A DNA stretch of 44,340 bases from Chloroflexota bacterium (GTDB lineage Bacteria > Chloroflexota > Limnocylindria > Limnocylindrales > CSP1-4): contig JAJXUG010000030.1 in the NCBI GenBank assembly GCA_021783095.1, forward strand, positions 1 through 44,340. Direction: 5' to 3'. The notes below the pieces were generated by a model. That model made no database searches. It saw only the letters and a program-made list of their open reading frames with translations, and was not told the origin of the DNA. This document shows positions 16,077 through 24,713 of this stretch, one piece after another (positions within the stretch are counted from its first letter, which is position 1; each line of letters begins with the position of its first letter). Made by a program: the position numbers and the translations under genes.

Positions 16077-17303
16077 CTACCCCTCCACCCGCTCGACCAC
16101 CGTCGCGATCCCCTGCCCCACGCCAATGCACATCGCCGCCAGCCCGAATCGGCCGCCCGTCCGCACCAGCTCGTGCACCAGCATCGTCATCAGGCGGGCG
16201 CCGGAGGCCCCGAGCGGGTGGCCGAGCGCGATCGCCCCGCCGTTCGGGTTGACGCGCGCCAGGTCCAACCCCAGCTCGTCGGCGCAGGCCACCGACTGGC
16301 TCGCGAACGCCTCGTTGATCTCGAACAGGTCGATGTCGGCCACGGCAAGACCCGCCCGCGCGAGCGCCTTGCGAATCGCCGGCACGGGGCCCATCCCCAT
16401 GACATCGGGGTGGACGCCCGCGACGGCCGTCGACACGACCCGCGCCATCGGCCGAAGTCCCAGCGCGCGCGCCCTCTCGGCTTCGACCAGCAGCAGCGCC
16501 GAGGCGCCGTCGTTGATCCCCGAGCTGTTGCCGGCGGTCACGGTCCCGTTCTTGGCGAACGCCGGGCGGAGCGCGGCCAGCGCCTCGAGCGAGGTCTCGC
16601 GCGGGTGCTCGTCGCGGTCCACCACCGTGACCGCGCCCTTCTTGCCGGGCACGCTCACGGGCACCAGCTGGTCGGCGAACCGGCCGGCCGCGATCGCGGC
16701 CGCGGCCCGCTGCTGGCTCTCGAGGGCGAACGCGTCCTGGCGCTCGCGCGAGACGCCGTACTGCTCGGCGACGCACTCGGCCGTCTCCCCGAGCGAGATC
16801 GGCGGGTATGCCTCGCGCATCCTGGGGTTCACGAACCGCCAGCCGAGCGTCGTGTCCTCGAGCTGGCGCGCCCCGCGGTCGTACGCCGCCTCCGGCTTGA
16901 GCATCACGTACGGCGCGCGGCTCATCGACTCTACGCCGCCCGCGATGAACACCTCGCCGTCGCCCGCGCCGATCGCGTGCGCCACGGAGTTGACCGCCTG
17001 CAGGCCGGAGCCGCACAGCCGGTTGACCGTCAGCCCCGCCACCTCGACCGGCAGCCCGGCGAGCAGCAACGCCATCCGGGCCACGTTGCGGTTGTCCTCG
17101 CCCGCCTGGTTCGCACAGCCCAGGATCACGTCCTCGACGAGGGCCGGGTCGAGCGGGGTCCGCTCGACGATCGCACGGATGACCAGGGCGGCGAGGTCGT
17201 CGGGCCGAACCGAGGCGAGCGCGCCGCCGTACCGCCCGATCGGGGTGCGGACGGCGTCGATGATCCAGGCCTCGTGGTGGGTGCGCTGCGGTTGGGTGGG
17301 CAT
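16077..17303 (-). CDS. thiolase, PcaF/PaaJ-like (3-oxoadipyl-CoA or acetyl-CoA acyltransferase)
   Basis: 408 residues, complete thiolase. The acyl-accepting Cys is in NRLCGSG (Cys about 97); NEAFA, the His in [11 protein letters not shown] and the second catalytic Cys in CIGVGQGIA are all present. The segment [26 protein letters not shown] closely follows the PcaF pattern, so cleavage of 3-oxoadipyl-CoA to succinyl-CoA and acetyl-CoA is plausible; a general acetyl-CoA acetyltransferase is the alternative. The C-terminal motif has VGQ instead of the common GGM. Next to it on the same strand are an enoyl-CoA hydratase, an alpha/beta hydrolase and a flavin reductase, which fits aromatic or fatty-acyl catabolism. 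Start ATG 17303 follows TACAAT by 7 nt. Confidence 0.9.
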   Translation of the reverse strand: MPTQPQRTHHEAWIIDAVRTPIGRYGGALASVRPDDLAALVIRAIVERTPLDPALVEDVILGCANQAGEDNRNVARMALLLAGLPVEVAGLTVNRLCGSGLQAVNSVAHAIGAGDGEVFIAGGVESMSRAPYVMLKPEAAYDRGARQLEDTTLGWRFVNPRMREAYPPISLGETAECVAEQYGVSRERQDAFALESQQRAAAAIAAGRFADQLVPVSVPGKKGAVTVVDRDEHPRETSLEALAALRPAFAKNGTVTAGNSSGINDGASALLLVEAERARALGLRPMARVVSTAVAGVHPDVMGMGPVPAIRKALARAGLAVADIDLFEINEAFASQSVACADELGLDLARVNPNGGAIALGHPLGASGARLMTMLVHELVRTGGRFGLAAMCIGVGQGIATVVERVEG

Positions 17304-17310
17304 GCGGGGA

Positions 17311-17316
17311 ATTGTA
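17311..17316 (-). promoter_or_regulatory. -10 box of apparently leaderless thiolase gene
   Basis: Consensus-like TACAAT on the minus strand, 7 nt before the ATG at 17303, with no ribosome-binding site. It shows the thiolase has its own promoter although the enoyl-CoA hydratase lies 196 bp upstream on the same strand. Confidence 0.6.
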
Positions 17317-17499
17317 GGAGGCGCGGGGTGGCGCATTGCAGTCTGCGCAGAACGCCCTGAGCGGGGGCTCTGGCGCCGTTCCGGGTCGATTGCACCGCGA
17401 CGCTCGTGCGAGGCGCTCGCACTGATCGCACCCCCGTCAGGCCCCTTCGCGGGACCTGCGCTCCCAGCCCCGCCCCTGGCGCTTCGTCCCCAAGCGACC

Positions 17500-18309
17500 C
17501 TATCGGCCCGTCCAGATCGCCTTGCGCTTGTCCAGGAACGCCGCCATCCCCTCGCGCTGGTCCTCCGAGAGGAACAGCGCCTCGAACAGGTCCCGCTCGC
17601 GGCGGATGCCGTCGGCCAGCGGCAGCTCGGCGCTGGCGCTCAGGGCGGCCTTGGCGGCGCGGACGGCGAGCGGCGGCATCGAGGCGATCGTCGCCGCCAG
17701 GGCCAGGGCCTCGGGCACCGTCTCGGCCGCGGGCACCACCTTCGTGACCAGCCCCAGCCGATCGGCCTCCGCGACGTCGATCCGCCGGCCGGTCAGGACC
17801 AGCTCCATTGCGCGGGCCTTCCCCACGGCCCGGGCCAGCCGCTGCGTCCCGCCCGCACCCGGAATGATCCCGATGAGGACCTCGGGCTGGCCGAACTTGG
17901 CATCGTCGCCCGCCACCAGCATGTCGCACGCCATCGCCAGCTCGCACCCACCGCCGAGGGCGAAGCCGCGGACTGCGGCGATCGTCGGCGTCGCCAGCGT
18001 GGCCACGTGATCGATCGCCGAGAAGGGGTCGGCCTCGTGGAGCGAGGCGGTGGTCTCGGCGGACAGCTCGCGCACGTCGGCGCCCGCCGCGAACGCCCGA
18101 TCGCCCGCGCCCGTGATGACGATCGCCCGGCAGGCCGGGTCAGCGTCGAGCGCCGCGAGTGCCGCGTCGAGCTCGGCCAGCAGCGCGTACGAGAGGGCGT
18201 TGAGCGCCCTGGGCTGGTCAAGAGTGACGAGCCCGACGCCGGGCAGCGGCGGATCGCCCGCCGGGAACGCGACCTGGACCAGGCTTGGGCTGCTGGCGTC
18301 CTCGGTCAT
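17500..18309 (-). CDS. enoyl-CoA hydratase/isomerase (crotonase) family
   Basis: 269 residues, normal crotonase length. The oxyanion-hole segments are [12 protein letters not shown] (about 75-87) and [20 protein letters not shown]. Both glutamates of a true hydratase are present, one in [10 protein letters not shown] and one in [19 protein letters not shown]. It hydrates 2-enoyl-CoA to 3-hydroxyacyl-CoA, in fatty-acid or phenylacetyl-CoA-type beta-oxidation. The ATG at 18309 has AGGAGG upstream and overlaps the stop of the alpha/beta hydrolase (ATGA), so translation is coupled. It is the last gene of a three-gene operon with the flavin reductase and hydrolase, and is followed by the separately promoted thiolase. 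Confidence 0.9.
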   Translation of the reverse strand: MTEDASSPSLVQVAFPAGDPPLPGVGLVTLDQPRALNALSYALLAELDAALAALDADPACRAIVITGAGDRAFAAGADVRELSAETTASLHEADPFSAIDHVATLATPTIAAVRGFALGGGCELAMACDMLVAGDDAKFGQPEVLIGIIPGAGGTQRLARAVGKARAMELVLTGRRIDVAEADRLGLVTKVVPAAETVPEALALAATIASMPPLAVRAAKAALSASAELPLADGIRRERDLFEALFLSEDQREGMAAFLDKRKAIWTGR

Positions 18310-19139
18310 CGCGGTGCCTCCTGCTGCGAGTGGTTCGGCGGTGCGGCGAGCGCGGCGCAGCGTTCCGCCCGCGCGGCTGCGGTCGTCTCGGTCGAACGAT
18401 AGAACCCGGCGAGCGCCTCGTTCACGATGCCGGGTCGCCGCGCCGTCACCTCGTGCGGGCAGTCGGGGACGATGAGCAGCCGCGCATCGGGCAGCTGGCG
18501 CTTGAGCGCCCAGGCGTGGTCGACGGGGACGAGCGGGTCGCGGTCGCCGGCGATGACCAGCGTCGGCGCGTCCACCCGGCGCAGCTCGGCGGGCCCGAGG
18601 AGGTCCTGCTCCGACATGGCGGCCGCGATCACGGGCAGCAGCCGCTCCCAGCCGCCCTCGCCCTGGACCGGGTCGTGGCGCCGGTCGAGGACGGCCGCCC
18701 AGTCGGGCTCGGTGCGCTTGATCCGGTCGGGGTCGAACAGCCGCCGCGCGACCGACGTGCGCGGCTCGCGGTCGGGCGTGATCCCCATGACGACGAGCGT
18801 GAGCACTCGCTCGGGCTGCCGGCTGGCCACGCCCAGCGCCGTCGCCCCGCCCATCGAGAAGCCCGCGAGGTGGAACGCCCCCAAGCCGAGCGCGTCGGCG
18901 AAGGCCAGGGCGTCGTCGACGAGCCAGGCGTACGAGTAGCCGTCTGCGGCGTCCCAGCGCGTGCCGCCGTGGCCGCGCGCGTCGGGGAGGTAGCACGTGA
19001 AGTCCCGGCGGAACCGGGCGAGCTGGTGGCCGAAGTCGAGCCGACCGCCCGACGACGCGCCGTGGAGCAGGACCAGAGGCGGGCCCTCGCCGACCACCTC
19101 GTAGGCGACGTCGAGCCCGTTGGCGCGCACCTGCGGCAT
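18306..19139 (-). CDS. alpha/beta hydrolase
   Basis: 277 residues, alpha/beta-hydrolase fold 1. Visible are the oxyanion motif LLHGASSGG (about 23-31), the nucleophile elbow AGFSMGGATALG (Ser near 95), the acid in IAGDRDPLVP and the base in VPDCPHEVT. The sequence is like 3-oxoadipate enol-lactonase or related C-C/ester hydrolases, but no substrate can be fixed. The ATG at 19139 has GAGGCAGG upstream, 22 bp after the flavin reductase stop. Together with that gene and the downstream enoyl-CoA hydratase it forms an operon. The last ~25 residues (Ala/Arg-rich, ending HSQQEAPR) are beyond the fold. Confidence 0.88.
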   Translation of the reverse strand: MPQVRANGLDVAYEVVGEGPPLVLLHGASSGGRLDFGHQLARFRRDFTCYLPDARGHGGTRWDAADGYSYAWLVDDALAFADALGLGAFHLAGFSMGGATALGVASRQPERVLTLVVMGITPDREPRTSVARRLFDPDRIKRTEPDWAAVLDRRHDPVQGEGGWERLLPVIAAAMSEQDLLGPAELRRVDAPTLVIAGDRDPLVPVDHAWALKRQLPDARLLIVPDCPHEVTARRPGIVNEALAGFYRSTETTAAARAERCAALAAPPNHSQQEAPR

Positions 19140-19161
19140 CGCCGGCCTGCCTCGCCCGTTG

Positions 19162-19800
19162 TCAGTCGGGCGTGCGCCCGGGCCGGCTGCCGGCATCCGC
19201 GGGCTCCGTGCCGGGGCTGGCGTCCGACGGCTCCGGATAGGGCCGGGCGGGATCGCCGTTCGCGGTGTCGGGCCTGCCCTCGGGCTTGCCCGTGACCAGC
19301 GCTGTGGAGGCGCGCTCGATCCGCAGGTATCGGCGCCGGTGGTACAGCAGCGGCGGGCCATCGGGCTCCTGGACCGTCACGGCCTCGACCGCGCCCACGA
19401 ACAGCAGATGGTCGCCGAGCGGGATCCGCTCCGCGACGCGGCACTCGATCGACGCGATGGCTCCGCCCAGCAGCGGCAGGCCCGTCTGGCCCGGGTGCCA
19501 CGAGGCGCCGCAGAAGGCCGCGCGGTCGGGGGTCACGTTCGCGCCCGCGAAGCAGTCGGACAGCCACTGCTGGTCCTCGGTCAGCACGTTGACCGCATAG
19601 CGGCCCACAGCCTCGATGGCCGGCACGATGTACCGGCGATGGTCGAGAGCGATCATGACCAGCGCGGGCTCGAGGCTCACCGAGGCGAACGCGTTGACGG
19701 TGATGCCGACGGGGCGGTCGCCATCAAGGGTCGTGACGATGGTGACGCCGGTGGCGAACTGGCCGATGGCGGTGCGGAAGTCGACGGCAGGGACGGTCAC
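19162..19800 (-). CDS. flavin reductase-like protein (FMN-binding split barrel)
   Basis: 212 residues. The flavin-reductase-like domain covers about residues 5-165, starting with FRTAIGQFATGVTIVTT and GITVNAFASVSLEPALVMIAL and continuing with HLLFVGAVEAV and PLLYHRRRYLRI. Family members reduce FMN with NAD(P)H for two-component monooxygenases or bind FMN as small oxidoreductases. No partner oxygenase is present in this window. The C-terminal ~40 residues are Pro/Asp/Gly-rich and probably disordered. GTG 19800 is chosen because TATCCT stands exactly 7 nt upstream. First gene of the flavin reductase/hydrolase/enoyl-CoA hydratase operon; divergent from fumarase. Confidence 0.87.
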   Translation of the reverse strand: MTVPAVDFRTAIGQFATGVTIVTTLDGDRPVGITVNAFASVSLEPALVMIALDHRRYIVPAIEAVGRYAVNVLTEDQQWLSDCFAGANVTPDRAAFCGASWHPGQTGLPLLGGAIASIECRVAERIPLGDHLLFVGAVEAVTVQEPDGPPLLYHRRRYLRIERASTALVTGKPEGRPDTANGDPARPYPEPSDASPGTEPADAGSRPGRTPD

Positions 19801-19807
19801 GCGGCGA

Positions 19808-19813
19808 AGGATA
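19808..19813 (-). promoter_or_regulatory. -10 box of apparently leaderless flavin reductase operon
   Basis: TATCCT on the minus strand, 7 nt before GTG 19800. The 246-bp spacer to the fumarase start carries both divergent promoters; I see no clear dyad in it. Confidence 0.5.
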
Positions 19814-20046
19814 CTTGGGCGCGGATCGGTCGGCTCGCGGCGAATCGGTCGCGGGGCTCGTGGCAAGCCGCCCGATGCGCTGAGAATGGCCACCGCGCCC
19901 GCTCGACACCACGCTCGGCGAGCCACTGCTCGGTGGGACGCCCGCATCCGCCCCGGCATCGCGGCGCTGGACTGTGCTTGGCAGGCCGCGGCTTCGCACC
20001 CTCCGGCCAGTCCATCCGGCCCGTCCCCTTGCCGCCGCGGCCGCAC

Positions 20047-20052
20047 TACCAT
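20047..20052 (+). promoter_or_regulatory. -10 box of apparently leaderless fumC
   Basis: TACCAT followed by 7 nt (CGCCGGC) and ATG 20060. No Shine-Dalgarno is present. Confidence 0.5.
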
Positions 20053-20059
20053 CGCCGGC

Positions 20060-21484
20060 ATGAGCGACGAGACTGCCACCGCCACTGCCACGGCCAAGGC
20101 CACCCGCATCGAGCGCGACTCCATGGGTGAGATGGAGGTCCCCGCCGATGCGATGTACGGCGCCTCCACCCAGCGCGCCGTCCTCAACTTCCCGATCTCG
20201 GGCCAGCGCATGCCGCGCCGCTTCCTGCGCGCGCTCGCCCTGGTCAAGATCGCGGCCGCCGAGACCAATGTCGGCCTCGGCCTGCTCGACCCCGGCAAGG
20301 GCGCTGCCATCTCGGCCGCCGCGCGCGAGGTCGCCGACGGCCGCTGGGACGAGCACTTCCCGATCGACATCTACCAGACGGGCTCGGGCACCTCGACCAA
20401 CACGAACATGAACGAGGTGATCAGCCACCTCGCGTCGGCACGGCTGGGCGGGGCGAAGGTCCACCCCAACGACGACGTCAACAAGTGCCAGTCCTCGAAC
20501 GACACGATCCCGACGGCGCTCCAGCTGTCGGGCGCGGTGGCGATCGAAGAGGAGCTGATCCCGGCCCTCATCGACCTCCAGGGCGCGCTGGCGGCCAAGT
20601 CGACCGAGTTCTGGGACGTCGTCAAGACCGGCCGCACGCACCTCCAGGACGCGACGCCGATCCGGCTCGGGCAGGAGTTCGCGGGGTACGCGGGCCAGGT
20701 CGAGGAGGCGATCCGTCGAGCCCAGGCCGCCCGGGACGAGCTGCTCGTCGTGCCGCTGGGCGGCACCGCCGTGGGCACCGGCATCAACGCCCACCCGGAG
20801 TACGCAGCGCGCGCCTGCGGGCAGCTGTCCGAGCTGACCGGGCTCCTCGTCCGCGAATCGCCGAACCACTTCCACGCGCAGGCGGCGCTCGATGCAGTGA
20901 TCGCGGCGCACGGCGGGCTCCGGGCCGTCGCACTCGGCCTCTGGAAGATCGCGTCGGACATCCGGTTCATGGGCATGGGCCCGCGCGCCGGCATCGCCGA
21001 GCTGGCGCTCCCCGAGACGCAGCCGGGCTCCTCGATCATGCCGGGCAAGGTGAACCCGGTCATCGTCGAGAGCCTGACGATGGTCGTGGCCCGCGTCATC
21101 GGCAACGACGCCACCGTGGCGTTCGGGCAGACGGGCTCCTTCCTCGAGCTCAACGTGATGCTGCCGGTGACGACGCAGGCGCTGCTCGAATCGATCGCGC
21201 TGCTCGCGGCCTCGGCGCGCAACTTCCGCATCAAGCTGGTCGAGGGCCTCAAGGCGACCGAACGCGGGCCGAAGCTGGTGGAGCAGGGGCTGATGCTCGC
21301 CACGGCGCTGGCGCCCGAGATCGGCTACGACGCGGCCGCGGCCATGGCCAAGGAGGGCTTCAAGACCGGGCGGACGATCCGCGAGCTCGCGCTCGAGAAG
21401 GGGATCGCGCCCGAGCGGCTCGACGACCTGCTCGACCCGGCCAAGATGACCGAGCCCGGGCTGGGGGGCGGGGCCGGCGGCTGA
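20060..21484 (+). CDS. fumC: fumarate hydratase, class II
   Basis: 474 residues, the expected size of the oxygen-stable homotetrameric fumarase that interconverts fumarate and malate in the TCA cycle. The superfamily signature GSSIMPGKVNP is at about residues 325-335, with TGSGTSTNTNMNEV, NDDVNKCQSSND and KTGRTHLQDATPI supplying the other active-site regions. These distinguish it from aspartase and argininosuccinate lyase, though aspartate ammonia-lyase is the closest alternative. The first ~17 residues are a Thr/Ala repeat before the conserved start RIERDSMGEMEVPADAMYGA. Start ATG 20060 is supported by the TACCAT box. Convergent with the cupredoxin-like gene 54 bp downstream. Confidence 0.93.
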   Translation: MSDETATATATAKATRIERDSMGEMEVPADAMYGASTQRAVLNFPISGQRMPRRFLRALALVKIAAAETNVGLGLLDPGKGAAISAAAREVADGRWDEHFPIDIYQTGSGTSTNTNMNEVISHLASARLGGAKVHPNDDVNKCQSSNDTIPTALQLSGAVAIEEELIPALIDLQGALAAKSTEFWDVVKTGRTHLQDATPIRLGQEFAGYAGQVEEAIRRAQAARDELLVVPLGGTAVGTGINAHPEYAARACGQLSELTGLLVRESPNHFHAQAALDAVIAAHGGLRAVALGLWKIASDIRFMGMGPRAGIAELALPETQPGSSIMPGKVNPVIVESLTMVVARVIGNDATVAFGQTGSFLELNVMLPVTTQALLESIALLAASARNFRIKLVEGLKATERGPKLVEQGLMLATALAPEIGYDAAAAMAKEGFKTGRTIRELALEKGIAPERLDDLLDPAKMTEPGLGGGAGG

Positions 21485-21493
21485 CGGTTGCTG

Positions 21494-21511
21494 GTCGCCC
21501 AAGTCGGCGAC
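21494..21511. terminator. small hairpin between convergent fumC and cupredoxin genes
   Basis: GTCGCC (21494-21499) pairs with GGCGAC (21506-21511) around a 6-nt loop. It lies 10 bp after the fumC stop. A weak candidate for a shared terminator. Confidence 0.3.
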
Positions 21512-21538
21512 GGTCCGGGCCGGGAGCGCTGTCCAGGC

Positions 21539-22075
21539 TCAAGGCGACTTGGTGGCACCGGGCGCGGCGGTCCCGCGGGGCGTCTCCTTCTCGCGTGGCG
21601 TCTTCGTCGCAGGCGGCGGGGTGGTCGCATCCGGCGGCACCGAATCGCTCGGGGCCGCGCTGTCGTCCGCGGGCGTTGGCCCCGGCGTGGCACCCGCCAC
21701 GACCATGATCGTGCCGATCATGTCCGGCTGGAGCGTGCACTCGAACTGGTAGCTGCCGGGGGCCAACGCAGGCAGCTCGATCGCGGTCAGGCCCGGCCCG
21801 ATCACCGACGGCGATGTGCCGAAGTCGGTGGCCCCCTGGAAGACGTGGAGATTGTCCTCGACGCCGGCATCGTGGTTGTTGAGGACCAGGCGCAGCGGCT
21901 CCCCCGCGGGCATCGTCACGATGACCGGGTCGAACGTCAGGTCCCGCGCGTCGATGGTCAGGGTTGCGCCGCTGAAGGTGGCAAGCGGGTCGACGGCGGC
22001 CGGACCGCACCCCGCGAGCACGCCGACCATCAGCCACGAGGCGGCGAGCAGGGAGGCGCGGTGGCGGCGGTGCAC
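21539..22075 (-). CDS. cupredoxin-like lipoprotein with an altered copper site
   Basis: 178 residues. The N-terminus HRRHRASLLAASWLMVGVLAGC is a lipoprotein signal peptide with lipobox LAGC. A cupredoxin-type beta barrel follows (about 30-125): LTFDPVIVTMPAGEPLRLVLNNHD, then NLHVF, then YQFECTLQPDMIGTIMVV. Copper ligands of this family are a first His (here in NLHVF) and Cys-x2-His-x2-Met; here the second His position is Gln (CTLQPDM). It may bind copper weakly or not at all. The last ~50 residues are Pro/Thr/Lys-rich and disordered. GTG 22075 is chosen because it places the signal peptide correctly; an ATG at 22165 would bury it. Anchored on the outer face of the membrane. Confidence 0.72.
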   Translation of the reverse strand: MHRRHRASLLAASWLMVGVLAGCGPAAVDPLATFSGATLTIDARDLTFDPVIVTMPAGEPLRLVLNNHDAGVEDNLHVFQGATDFGTSPSVIGPGLTAIELPALAPGSYQFECTLQPDMIGTIMVVAGATPGPTPADDSAAPSDSVPPDATTPPPATKTPREKETPRGTAAPGATKSP

Positions 22076-22180
22076 GGCGCCATGGGACTGCGTGCCGCAC
22101 CGGCCGTCAAGCGCGCGGCACCGCACGAGGCATCGATCCCGCTCCGCCGGCCCACCAGTCGACATCCGCGGCCGCGCCGC

Positions 22181-22186
22181 TACAAT
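22181..22186 (+). promoter_or_regulatory. -10 box of the leaderless gene at 22194
   Basis: TACAAT, then 7 nt, then ATG 22194. No ribosome-binding site. Confidence 0.55.
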
Positions 22187-22193
22187 CGCGCGG

Positions 22194-22976
22194 ATGTCCG
22201 CCTCAGCCTGGGACCGCGCTGCGGCCCTCCCCGTCCCCGTCGGCTCATCCTCCCGCCGGCCCGAGGTCACCGCGCTGAGCGGTGAGTTGCCGACGGTCGA
22301 GGCGCTGTTCACGTTCATGCGCGATGCCGAGCTGCGGTTCACGACGCTCCGGATGCGCATCGAGGAGCGCGCAACCACGGCCCGCGGCGAGGAGACGCTC
22401 GTCAGCGAGGTCACGCTGCGCCACCCGGGCCACGCCAAGGTCCTGACGTCGGTGCCGGCCAACGGGACCGCCAGCAACTACCAGGTCTGGCTCAGCGACG
22501 GCGAGACGGTTCGAACGTTCGCCGCCGGACGCCGTGTCGGGACGCGGCGGCCCGTGCGCCGTCGGGTCCGCGGCCTCGGCAGCGACGGCCTGCCGGGTCG
22601 ATCCCGCGTGTACGAACCCGTGACGCCGCTCCCCGCGGAGTCGCTGCCGGACCTGTTCCTCCACCCGGCCGGCTACTGCCAGAACGTCCTGGCCACGGGC
22701 GCCTGCGAGGTCACCGGCACCATGGACGTCGCCGGTCGCGAGGCCGTCGTGCTCGAGTGCGCGCACCCGCGGACGATCCAGCGCGTGGGCGACCGCCCGG
22801 ACTTCCTGATCCGCATCGCTGTCGACCGCCGAGACGGCGTGATCCTGCGCGTCGAGGAGTCCATCGGCGGCGTCGTGAGCCGCGACGCGACGGCCACCTC
22901 CTACGCACCGAACGCGGTCCTCCCGGCGAGCGCCTTCGACTTCGCGTTCCCGTCCGACACGGTGTTCATGTACTGA
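22194..22976 (+). CDS. hypothetical protein, possibly LolA/RseB-like fold
   Basis: 260 residues without a signal peptide or membrane segment, so apparently cytoplasmic. The pattern of long beta strands (ELRFTTLRMRIEERATT, TLVSEVTLRHPGHAKVL, YQVWLSDGETVRTF, VLECAHP, FLIRIAVDRRDGVILRVEE) resembles the half-barrel of LolA/RseB-like proteins. Those proteins are normally exported, so the link is tentative. Two closely spaced cysteines (YCQNVLATGACEV) stand out. Start at ATG 22194 is supported by the TACAAT box 7 nt upstream. It is divergent from the cupredoxin-like lipoprotein gene and convergent with the antiporter. No function is assigned. Confidence 0.7.
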   Translation: MSASAWDRAAALPVPVGSSSRRPEVTALSGELPTVEALFTFMRDAELRFTTLRMRIEERATTARGEETLVSEVTLRHPGHAKVLTSVPANGTASNYQVWLSDGETVRTFAAGRRVGTRRPVRRRVRGLGSDGLPGRSRVYEPVTPLPAESLPDLFLHPAGYCQNVLATGACEVTGTMDVAGREAVVLECAHPRTIQRVGDRPDFLIRIAVDRRDGVILRVEESIGGVVSRDATATSYAPNAVLPASAFDFAFPSDTVFMY

Positions 22977-23369
22977 ACTTCGCGGCGCGGGGCCTCGGCT
23001 CTGCTGCGGCGTCTCCGGGTTCCTCGCACATGACCGTCGTGCGGACCCTGCCCGGGGTCTTGCCGCAACCGGCCACCTCGGAGCGTGGCCGCGCACGGGC
23101 CTGACCCGAAGGTTTCCGCCAGATGCTCGCGAGGCGGCCCGTATCCAACCATTCGTCGGACAAGGCCCGTGCTGGGGCCATCTGAGAACAGACGCAGCCA
23201 TATCGGGCGCGTTTGCTCGCTCCAGGCCATCCAGCGGGAACGGCGCAGATAGCGGCCGTCACGCGAGCATCTGGGGCAAGTGCGCGGCTGGGCCAGGGCG
23301 CGACTGCGGCTCGGGGCCGAGCGTCGGCTCGCGCCCTGGCTGGAGCGGCGACTGCCGGTCCGGGCCGGC
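22977..23369. other. convergent intergenic region
   Basis: No gene seen in 393 bp. The only marked structure is the nested hairpin at 23292-23340. The rest is GC-rich sequence whose open frames have no protein character. Confidence 0.5.
23292..23340. terminator. nested hairpin 30 bp past the antiporter stop
   Basis: GCCAGGGCGCGA (23292-23303) pairs perfectly with TCGCGCCCTGGC (23329-23340), a 12-bp stem. Its interior holds a second stem GCTCGG-GG-CCGAGC (23309-23322). It lies between convergent genes and could end transcription from both, or be a structured RNA element. Confidence 0.45.
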
Positions 23370-24527
23370 CTAGGCTCCGGCTTCGATCGAAACGGCGGGC
23401 GCCTTCCCGGCTGCCCGGACGGCCACGGCAGAGCCGGCAATCGTCGCCACGATGGCGCCCAGGATCGCCGTGAACTGGTCCTCTGTGAGCGCGGCCGCCG
23501 TCACCCCGATCCCCGCCAGCACGTAACCGAACTCGCCCAGTTGGCCGAGCCCGACGGCAAGCTGGAGCGGCCGCGCCCCGATCCTCGCCAGCCTCGCGAG
23601 CGCAAAGGCGACGCCGGCCTTCGCGACCACGACCAGCCCGATGAGCAGCGCCATCGTCGGCAGGGCCCCGAGCAGTCGCGCCGGGTCGATCAGCGAGCCC
23701 ACGGCCACGAAGAACAGCACCGCGAACAGGTCGCGGAACGGCAGCAGGCGGCGGCGCGCCTCGGCGGTCTCGGGCGTGTCGGCGAGCACGAGCCCGGCGA
23801 CGAATGCCGCCAGCGCCATCGGCACCTCGAACAGGACCGCCCCCAGCGAGGCCAGCAGCAGGCCGACCGCGACCGACACGATGAGGAACAGGTCGGGCGT
23901 CGGACGCAGGGCGACCAGCAGGGGCGGCAGGACGCGGCCGGCGGCGACGGCGACGAGCGCGAACGCGACGAGGGCGCCGATGGCGACGACGGGCGACCGG
24001 CCGCCCACCCCGAACGCGGCCAGCACGATCGCGGTGGCCGTGACCCCGGCGAGGTCCTGGAGCACGCTCCAGCCCAGCAGCGCCTGCTCCGTGGCGCGGT
24101 CCGTGGTCCGCCGCCTCGAGCGCGTGATGTTCACGATCACCACCGACGACGACATGGCCACGGCGAGCCCCATGAGCGTGGCGCCGAGCGGCGAGGAGCC
24201 GATGGCGAGCAGGAGGAGCGTGCTTGCGGTCGCCGTCACCAGCATCTGGAGTGGCGCCGCCCACAGGAGGCCGCGGTGCTCCTGATGCAGGCGCCCGATG
24301 TCCACCTCGATGCCGACCTCGAACAGCAGCAGGACCACGCCGATGTCAGCCAGCAGCTGGATCTGCTCGCGGTCCGCCACGTAGCCGGGCGTAAACGGCG
24401 AGATGGCGAGCCCTGCCGCGAGGTAGCCGACAACCGCGGGGAGGCCGGCCCGCCGCGCGGCCCAGCCGAGGGCCGCGGCGAGAAGCAGGGCGACGGCGAT
24501 GTCGAGGACGACGGGCGCGTGGTCCAT
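23370..24527 (-). CDS. cation:proton antiporter, CPA2 (KefB/NhaS-like) family
   Basis: 385 residues, about 12 membrane helices of the Na+/H+ exchanger domain. Typical blocks are VGYLAAGLAISPFTPG, LADIGVVLLLFEVGIEVDI, LAVAMSSSVVIVNITRS and ALLGWSVLQDLAGVTATAIVL (the last with the Gln-Asp pair of the ion site). There is no C-terminal TrkA-N/RCK domain, so it is the short, ungated form. It probably exchanges K+ or Na+ for protons across the cytoplasmic membrane. ATG 24527 (MDHAPVVLDI) is chosen over an ATG 12 nt earlier because TATGCT then lies exactly 7 nt upstream. Convergent with the hypothetical gene at 22194. Confidence 0.88.
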   Translation of the reverse strand: MDHAPVVLDIAVALLLAAALGWAARRAGLPAVVGYLAAGLAISPFTPGYVADREQIQLLADIGVVLLLFEVGIEVDIGRLHQEHRGLLWAAPLQMLVTATASTLLLLAIGSSPLGATLMGLAVAMSSSVVIVNITRSRRRTTDRATEQALLGWSVLQDLAGVTATAIVLAAFGVGGRSPVVAIGALVAFALVAVAAGRVLPPLLVALRPTPDLFLIVSVAVGLLLASLGAVLFEVPMALAAFVAGLVLADTPETAEARRRLLPFRDLFAVLFFVAVGSLIDPARLLGALPTMALLIGLVVVAKAGVAFALARLARIGARPLQLAVGLGQLGEFGYVLAGIGVTAAALTEDQFTAILGAIVATIAGSAVAVRAAGKAPAVSIEAGA

Positions 24528-24534
24528 GTTCGCC

Positions 24535-24540
24535 AGCATA
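24535..24540 (-). promoter_or_regulatory. -10 box of the leaderless antiporter gene
   Basis: TATGCT on the minus strand, 7 nt before ATG 24527. It contains the alternative upstream ATG, which argues against that start. Confidence 0.45.
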
Positions 24541-24713
24541 GCCGGGCCAGCGACGCCGGAGCGCGGCGCCGGGCAGTGCGGTGCGTCGGGGAGGTTCCGG
24601 CGCCCGCGCCTGGGCGTTGGCCGCCATCGGGCGGGACCTCGAGTTGGTCGACATGGAGGCCGCTCCGGCCTCGTAGGCGTGGTTCCCGCTCTTCCAGCGA
24701 CTGCGGCCCGGAG

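Noticed and set aside
15031..18402. 1,123-residue plus-strand frame over erpA, thiolase and crotonase
   Set aside because: It is antisense to three well-recognised genes and has no protein-family character.
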